Of a stretch of 18,575 nucleotides of DNA, positions 14,737 to 18,575 are shown piece after piece. The notes below the pieces were generated by a model that was not told where the DNA came from, did not search any database, and saw only the letters and a list, made by a program, of their open reading frames with translations. The translations under genes and the position numbers were made by a program. Origin of the DNA: an uncultured Megamonas sp. (lineage in GTDB: Bacteria; Bacillota; Negativicutes; Selenomonadales; Selenomonadaceae); the NCBI GenBank assembly GCA_900554895.1, contig USIX01000029.1, positions 1-18,575 on the forward strand, read 5' to 3'. How positions within the stretch are numbered: position 1 is the first letter of the stretch; the number at the start of each line of letters is the position of its first letter.

Positions 14737-14769
14737 AAAAAAGCCGGTCTGCAAAGTTGCAAACCGGCT
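14737..14769 (-). terminator. Riboswitch-controlled terminator upstream of thiC
   Basis: On the minus strand AGCCGGT and ACCGGCT form a seven-pair stem, continued by TGCA/TGCA past a mismatch, followed by six T. It sits between the TPP aptamer and the thiC ribosome site, so control is by transcription termination, with the Shine-Dalgarno free. Confidence 0.85.
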
Positions 14770-14783
14770 GTAGTTTCCGTTTG

Positions 14784-14864
14784 CCACTTCCCTACGCTGG
14801 TATTAGCCATGTCAGGTTCTAAGGGTCAGTTTTTAACTTCTCAACCTTGCGGTCCCCCTAGTGG
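14784..14864 (-). ncRNA. TPP riboswitch aptamer (THI box)
   Basis: The minus strand carries the conserved blocks GGGGGACC, TTGAGA, GACCCTTAGAACCTGA, GGCTAATACCAGCGTAGGGAAG. CCACT and AGTGG at the two ends form stem P1. This is the standard order of a thiamine pyrophosphate aptamer; high TPP would favour the following terminator and switch thiC off. The usual CTGAGA block is TTGAGA here. Confidence 0.95.
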
Positions 14865-14895
14865 TGTATGAAATGATGTGTATGATGTTATTTTT

Positions 14896-14924
14896 ATTAT
14901 AAGCCTAATTTATTATTTAGACAA
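14896..14924 (-). promoter_or_regulatory. thiC promoter
   Basis: On the minus strand: TTGTCT, 17-base spacer, TATAAT. It lies directly behind the iolB stop codon and upstream of the riboswitch. No terminator for iolB was found between the two genes, so iolB transcripts may run into the riboswitch. Confidence 0.7.
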
Positions 14925-14934
14925 GAGTTTTTAA

Positions 14935-15723
14935 TCAAAATTGTGCATCATGCAGCCAAACATAACGTTCGTCTTCACAGCGGTCAGTCTGGAGCCAAGG
15001 ATTGCCGTCAAGATGGCGTATCATCCAGCAGGTGTACATCTGGTAGCCAGGAGCTACTGCCTGCGGATGGAGTTCGCCTCCAGGGATGGCAGAGAAGCTG
15101 CCGTCTGTACTTTTGAATACCTGGTCGCCGACAAAGCTTGCACCGAAGCCTTCCGGATGGTCGAATTTGAAATAATAAGTTTCAGGCTGCGGATGTCTGT
15201 GAGGCAGATAACCGGACCAGTTGCCACGGTCATTTAAAACTTCGCCGAGAACCATGTTGGAATAAGGAGCGATGTCATGGTCGAAAATAGTATTTACGCG
15301 GCGTTTTGCCACATTGCCGAATTTGCCGACGCAGGAATAGCCCCAAGGAGCATCTTCAGGAGCATATAGTTTGGATGGAAATTGTTTTTCATTTTTCGTG
15401 CACTGTACGAGAATTTCAGCATCACTATCTGCTTTTACGATGACTTTAGTGCCGCCGCAAACGTGAACGCACCAAGGTCCTTCAGTGAATACATCTTTTC
15501 TTGTTACGGCTTTTTGCTGTCCGTCGAAAATATAAGTGATTTTGCCTGCCAAAAGAAGTACGGCAACTTCTTCGCCTTCGCGGCAGAATGTTCTTTCTTC
15601 GCCGGCTTTCATTTTGTAGACACGGATGTCCATTAACATATCACTGTATTCGTTGTCATAAGTGGTAAGGATTTTTTCGCCGGAAGCATCGAATTCAGGA
15701 TAACCAAAAACTTTTTTAGTCAT
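14935..15723 (-). CDS. iolB: 5-deoxy-glucuronate isomerase IolB
   Basis: 262 residues, close to the usual IolB length of about 270. The enzyme converts 5-deoxyglucuronate to 2-deoxy-5-keto-gluconate in myo-inositol breakdown. It is a bicupin; the metal site is in GNWSGYLPHRHPQPETYYFKF (His175, His177, Glu181) with a further histidine at His219 (GGELHPQA). The QGFG-like PEGFGASFV stretch is also typical. Start ATG 15723 follows AAGGAGAGG. It is alone: no iolC, D, E, G or A is present in the window, but an IolT-like porter gene lies three genes upstream on the same strand. Its upstream region contains a large inverted repeat around the promoter, suggesting specific repression. Confidence 0.93.
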   Translation of the reverse strand: MTKKVFGYPEFDASGEKILTTYDNEYSDMLMDIRVYKMKAGEERTFCREGEEVAVLLLAGKITYIFDGQQKAVTRKDVFTEGPWCVHVCGGTKVIVKADSDAEILVQCTKNEKQFPSKLYAPEDAPWGYSCVGKFGNVAKRRVNTIFDHDIAPYSNMVLGEVLNDRGNWSGYLPHRHPQPETYYFKFDHPEGFGASFVGDQVFKSTDGSFSAIPGGELHPQAVAPGYQMYTCWMIRHLDGNPWLQTDRCEDERYVWLHDAQF

Positions 15724-15772
15724 TAAAAACCTCTCCTTTATATAATGAATGGATTTATATGATTTAGCGTTT

Positions 15773-15820
15773 ATTTACGTTGATAATTGTATTATAAACC
15801 AAAAAATACCAAACGTAAAT
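15773..15820 (-). promoter_or_regulatory. iolB promoter with flanking inverted repeat
   Basis: On the minus strand: TTTACG, 17-base spacer, TATAAT (15796-15791). ATTTACGTT (15773-15781) and AACGTAAAT (15812-15820) form a perfect nine-base inverted repeat whose arms lie on the -35 and just behind the -10. Further out ATTTAGC and GCTAAAT repeat the symmetry. Suggests an operator for a repressor that is not encoded here. Confidence 0.5.
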
Positions 15821-15911
15821 ATTAAATGCTAAATTTTGGATATATTTTTTGTATTTTTTTATTATATTTTGATTATGTTTTAAGTTATAGATAATGAGTT
15901 TTTGGTAAAAT

Positions 15912-15943
15912 AAAAAGCCGCTTTAGTTTTTACTAAGCGGCTT
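15912..15943 (-). terminator. Terminator of the cytidylate-kinase-like gene
   Basis: On the minus strand AAGCCGCTT-AGT pairs with ACT-AAGCGGCTT (one bulged A) around a loop of four A, followed by T-rich sequence. Confidence 0.8.
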
Positions 15944-15959
15944 ATGTTAAGATATAAAT

Positions 15960-16574
15960 TTATGCTTCAGTTTGTTGATGGGTTTCAATGTAATCAATAA
16001 TTAAATCGGCAGCTTTTTCCAAAGAGATATGACTGGTATTAATCATCATATGGAAATGCTTCGGGTCTCCCCATTTTTCACCTGTGTAGTAAGCGTAATA
16101 TTTTTCACGGTTTTTAGCTTCTTTGTCCAGGTCAGCTAAAGTATGATTGCCGTAGTGGTTTTTCGCGCGGGCAGCACGGAAATCATCATCGGCATAGATA
16201 AAGAAGAAGAATGTGTTTGGGACATCTTTTAAAATGAAATCGGCACATCTGCCTAAAAATACAGCTTTACCTTTTTGGGCAAGTTTGAGCATGGCAACAG
16301 CTTGCTGACGATACATTTTATTGAAATACGGAATTCGTTCAAAGGCAAAATCGCCGAGATTGCCGAGCTGGTTTTGCGGCAGATTGTATGAGTCTTTGAG
16401 AAGTTCGTCAACATCGATGTCGTAGCCTTCCTGCTGACTGAGTTTTTCAGCCGCCATTTGAACAATTGTGCGGTCATAGCGGTTGAAACCGAGTTTTTTT
16501 GCTAAGATAGAGGAAACTTCTCTGCCACCACTGCCGTATTGTCGAATGATTACAATATTCGTATTGTCTTTCAT
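15960..16574 (-). CDS. Cytidylate kinase-like family protein
   Basis: 204 residues. An N-terminal nucleotide-binding loop appears in RQYGSGGREVSSILAKKLG (residues 11-29), then DRTIVQMAAEKLS, a helical insert, and KAVFLGRCADFIL, followed by the lid region DDDFRAARAKNHY with basic residues, and NREKYYAYYTGEKWGDPKHFHMMINTSHISLEKAADLI at the end. This is the pattern of the cytidylate-kinase-like family common in anaerobic Firmicutes, distinct from the housekeeping Cmk; substrates are not established. Start ATG 16574 follows AAGGAG. It has its own promoter (16624-16652) and terminator, so it is a single-gene unit that may also receive readthrough from the IIA gene. Confidence 0.87.
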   Translation of the reverse strand: MKDNTNIVIIRQYGSGGREVSSILAKKLGFNRYDRTIVQMAAEKLSQQEGYDIDVDELLKDSYNLPQNQLGNLGDFAFERIPYFNKMYRQQAVAMLKLAQKGKAVFLGRCADFILKDVPNTFFFFIYADDDFRAARAKNHYGNHTLADLDKEAKNREKYYAYYTGEKWGDPKHFHMMINTSHISLEKAADLIIDYIETHQQTEA

Positions 16575-16623
16575 GATAAACTCCTTCCTGTAAAAAACCG
16601 GATTTAAATATCAGGTTGCTTTT

Positions 16624-16652
16624 ATCATACTACAATCTAAGTAGTCATACAA
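16624..16652 (-). promoter_or_regulatory. Promoter of the cytidylate-kinase-like gene
   Basis: On the minus strand: TTGTAT, 17-base spacer, TATGAT. A short dyad (ACTAC/GTAGT, 16629-16645) fills most of the spacer and may be an operator. Confidence 0.6.
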
Positions 16653-16691
16653 GAAGGAGGATAATAGTTCTATAATATAAATGTCTTTATA

Positions 16692-17000
16692 TTATTTTAA
16701 CAGTTTATAAAGATTGATAATTTCGACAACCATATCTTTAAAAGTATAGGTGGTCATCAGATAATCCTGCGCGTGGGAAATAAGTACATTGAATTGCAAT
16801 TTTTCACCGTTGGCTTCGCGTGTCAACAGTTCTTTAGTCTGAAGTTCATGTGCTTTTTGCAATTGAGGAACAGCTTTATCAACTTGTTCCTGTGCTTTAT
16901 CGAATTTGCCTTCATGAGCCAGTTTTAGAGCATTTTGCAGCTCAGCTCTAGCATCACCGGCTAAGGAGATAATATTAAATGCTATTTTTTCAGTATTTAT
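16692..17000 (-). CDS. PTS lactose/cellobiose-type IIA component without a canonical start codon
   Basis: 102 residues if read from ATA at 17000 (minus strand). The frame is intact to a TAA stop at 16692-16694. Opening NTEKIAFNIISLAGDARAEL, then EGKFDKAQEQVDKAV, AHELQTKELL, EANGEKLQF and ISHAQDYLMTTYTFKDM match the IIA-Lac/Cel family throughout. His76 of HAQD is the expected phosphorylated histidine and Asp79 the metal-contacting aspartate. Upstream in frame a TAA lies at 17025-17027, and between it and the domain are only ATT, AAT, TCA, GAA, AGG, CTG, ATT, ATC, ATA codons. AGAAAGG (17016-17010) is a good ribosome site, placing ATC or ATA at the proper distance. Either a rare start codon is used or ATG has mutated to ATA. 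It lies 27 bases behind the MFS gene. No IIB or IIC gene is nearby. Confidence 0.85.
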   Translation of the reverse strand: MNTEKIAFNIISLAGDARAELQNALKLAHEGKFDKAQEQVDKAVPQLQKAHELQTKELLTREANGEKLQFNVLISHAQDYLMTTYTFKDMVVEIINLYKLLK

Positions 17001-17027
17001 GATAATCAGCCTTTCTGAATTAATTTA

Positions 17028-18422
17028 TTATTTATATTCACTGCGGAATTTGCGTTCAATGTCTTCAATGGATAAATGCTTCGTTTCCGGCATGGAGGTT
17101 CTGACAAAGATTAAAGAGCAGACGCACAATGCACCGAAGATGAAGAAGGTATTGGATATGCCGACAATGCCGAGCAGAATAGGAAATATCAAAGTTACGA
17201 GAAAGTTGGTGCACCATAGGCAAAGAACGGTAAGACCCATACAGGTAGAACGCATTCTTGTCGGGAAGATTTCCGAAATCATAAGCCAAGTGGCGGGAGA
17301 GACGCATGATTGTTGAAATCCCAGGAAAATAACCGTAAGAGTTAAAATAAAATACGGAAGTAAAGGAGAACCTTCCAATGTAGAGGAAATTACACCGATA
17401 AGAATATTGGCGGTAAGTACGCCGCATAAGCCGATGGTCAGCATAGTACGACGTCCTATTTTGCCGACGATGTAAAGACCGAACAGTGCACCGGCTACAG
17501 AAATTATACCGTTACCGATATTGCCGACAAGAGCCGCATCCGTACTGAAGCCGGAATGCGTGAGAATTTGCGACCCGTAAAACATGATACTGTTTACGCC
17601 GGTAACCTGCTGTGTAACGGCCAGGGCTATGCCGAGGATAAAAATGCGTTTCATCCAAGGTTCAGTAAAGTCTTTAAAGGAAAGCTCTTTAGCAGCATTT
17701 TGCTGTTCCAGAACATCTTTGATATTATTTAATTCGGCAATAGCCTGAGCTTGCGTTTCATGTGTGCATTTGAGGACTTCAAGAGCATCGGATACGCGTC
17801 CTTTGGCAACGAGATAACGTGGTGATTCTTTAGCAATAAGCATACTTAGAAATAATAAAATGGCAGGAATTAATGTAACGGCAAGAATATAACGCCATAC
17901 ATGCGGGTCGTGACCGAGATTGAGGGCAATAACGGCATTGACTATATAAGCGAGAAATTGTCCGAATACAACGACTAAGTCCATTAATCCTACCATGCGT
18001 CCACGGTATTGGCTTGTAGCGATTTCCGCCAGATACCCCGGCACGATAACGGAAGAGCCGCCGACGGCAAGACCTAAGAAAAAGCGGCAGCCAATCATCA
18101 TCTGTGCATTTACGGAAAGTACACAGCCTAAACTTGCGAGGAAAAACAATATGGATAGATACGAAAGAGTGGTTTTCCTTCCGTAAGTATCGGACAGTCG
18201 GCCTGAAATGAATGAACCGATGGCGGCACCGATACAGATTGCACTGCCGACAAGACCTTCCAGAACAGGTGTTAAATTAAGCTGGTCGGGACGCGCCATA
18301 TAAGGCAGAGCTCCGTTGATAACACCGGTGTCGTAACCGAATAATAAAGAGCCGAAAGTAGCAAGCAGCCCCATAAAGACCATGGTTCGCTTGGCATTGG
18401 GATTTATATTTTCAGTAGTCAT
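17028..18422 (-). CDS. MFS sugar porter, IolT/XylE-like
   Basis: 464 residues with about twelve membrane segments. Sugar-porter signatures: GYDTGVINGAL in TM1 (29-39), GRLSDTYGRKTT between TM2 and TM3 (74-85), RFFLGLAVGG and PGYLAEIATSQYRGRM in TM4 and its loop, KESPRYLVAKGR before the central loop (198-209), QQVTGVNSIMFYG in TM7 and PETKHLSIEDIE at the end. These fit proton-linked uptake of a hexose, pentose or inositol; iolB two genes further along makes inositol attractive but is not proof. Start ATG 18422 with AGGAGGATT upstream. The PTS IIA gene follows closely and is probably cotranscribed. No clear promoter could be placed in the 153 bases up to the window edge, which hold a hairpin and repeat copy B. 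Confidence 0.9.
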   Translation of the reverse strand: MTTENINPNAKRTMVFMGLLATFGSLLFGYDTGVINGALPYMARPDQLNLTPVLEGLVGSAICIGAAIGSFISGRLSDTYGRKTTLSYLSILFFLASLGCVLSVNAQMMIGCRFFLGLAVGGSSVIVPGYLAEIATSQYRGRMVGLMDLVVVFGQFLAYIVNAVIALNLGHDPHVWRYILAVTLIPAILLFLSMLIAKESPRYLVAKGRVSDALEVLKCTHETQAQAIAELNNIKDVLEQQNAAKELSFKDFTEPWMKRIFILGIALAVTQQVTGVNSIMFYGSQILTHSGFSTDAALVGNIGNGIISVAGALFGLYIVGKIGRRTMLTIGLCGVLTANILIGVISSTLEGSPLLPYFILTLTVIFLGFQQSCVSPATWLMISEIFPTRMRSTCMGLTVLCLWCTNFLVTLIFPILLGIVGISNTFFIFGALCVCSLIFVRTSMPETKHLSIEDIERKFRSEYK

Positions 18423-18479
18423 AAAAAATCCTCCTGTTAAAAAATTAATATTATAAAAATTACAAATATATTATTTACC

Positions 18480-18503
18480 GATTTCTTTGCCTTTAAAGAA
18501 ATC
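18480..18503. repeat. Hairpin next to repeat copy B
   Basis: GATTTCTTT (18480-18488) and AAAGAAATC (18495-18503) pair perfectly around GCCTTT. It lies between the MFS start and the dispersed repeat. Its T-run side is poor, so a terminator role is uncertain. Confidence 0.5.
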
Positions 18504-18509
18504 AGTTTA

Positions 18510-18575
18510 AAGAAAGTGCTGGTTCGGCACAATATAATATGAAAAGAATTATTTCTTAATGTATTCTTATATTGC
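18510..18575 (+). repeat. Dispersed repeat, copy B (runs off the window)
   Basis: Ungapped match to 3931-3996 at 57 of 66 positions. It stops only because the window ends; whether the long hairpin and core that follow copy A also follow here cannot be seen. GTGCT/GGCAC hairpin and inner AAGAA-TTAT-TTCTT hairpin are kept despite base changes. Confidence 0.75.

Noticed and set aside
14712..14810. N-terminal extension of thiC by 33 residues
   Set aside because: It runs through the riboswitch terminator; the AGGAGG site and conserved N-terminus support the start at 14711.
16590..16620. Terminator for the IIA gene before the cytidylate-kinase-like gene
   Set aside because: AACC/GGTT stem is short and interrupted; only the following T-run looks right.

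Overview
The window looks like a chromosomal stretch of an anaerobic, low-GC bacterium of the Firmicutes/Negativicutes type (a Megamonas-like or other selenomonad relative is my best guess). The grounds are AT-rich intergenic DNA, strong AGGAGG-type ribosome sites, consensus sigma-A promoters, several anaerobic iron-sulfur flavoproteins, a CstA transporter and a TPP-riboswitch-controlled thiC. No rRNA, tRNA, transposase gene, phage gene or CRISPR array was seen.

Left part (1-3893): a small flavodoxin-like oxidoreductase shares a terminator with a convergent cstA. cstA is divergent from a cold-shock gene with a long leader, followed by a LysR regulator. Next comes a gene-free stretch (3894-4430) that is a composite repeat element. 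It is bounded by 27-bp inverted repeats matching at 26 positions, and it contains a 66-nt repeat found again at the right edge of the window plus a strongly self-complementary core.

Middle part (4473-12762): a run of plus-strand redox genes. In order: Tat-exported DUF362 protein, MerR regulator, two aldo/keto reductases, double-domain carboxymuconolactone-decarboxylase-like protein, membrane DUF4405 protein with four heme-ligand-like histidines, lipoprotein with a cyclophilin-like domain, a Tat/lipobox iron-sulfur flavoprotein (ISF) and a cytoplasmic tandem ISF paralogue. A divergent HxlR regulator then faces two more flavoproteins. MerR-type promoters with 19-bp spacers lie at 7796 and 11085. 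I infer an extracytoplasmic plus cytoplasmic flavin/heme redox system responding to electrophiles, quinones or a similar acceptor; the substrate cannot be read from the sequence. A GNAT acetyltransferase closes this strand.

Right part (13407-18422, all minus strand, transcribed right to left): an IolT-like MFS sugar porter, a PTS lactose/cellobiose-type IIA gene lacking any ATG/GTG/TTG start, a cytidylate-kinase-like protein, iolB (inositol catabolism) and thiC behind a TPP riboswitch with its own terminator. The best leads are the start-less IIA gene, the exported flavoprotein with an internal start, the covarying repeat family, and the MerR/HxlR promoter architecture.
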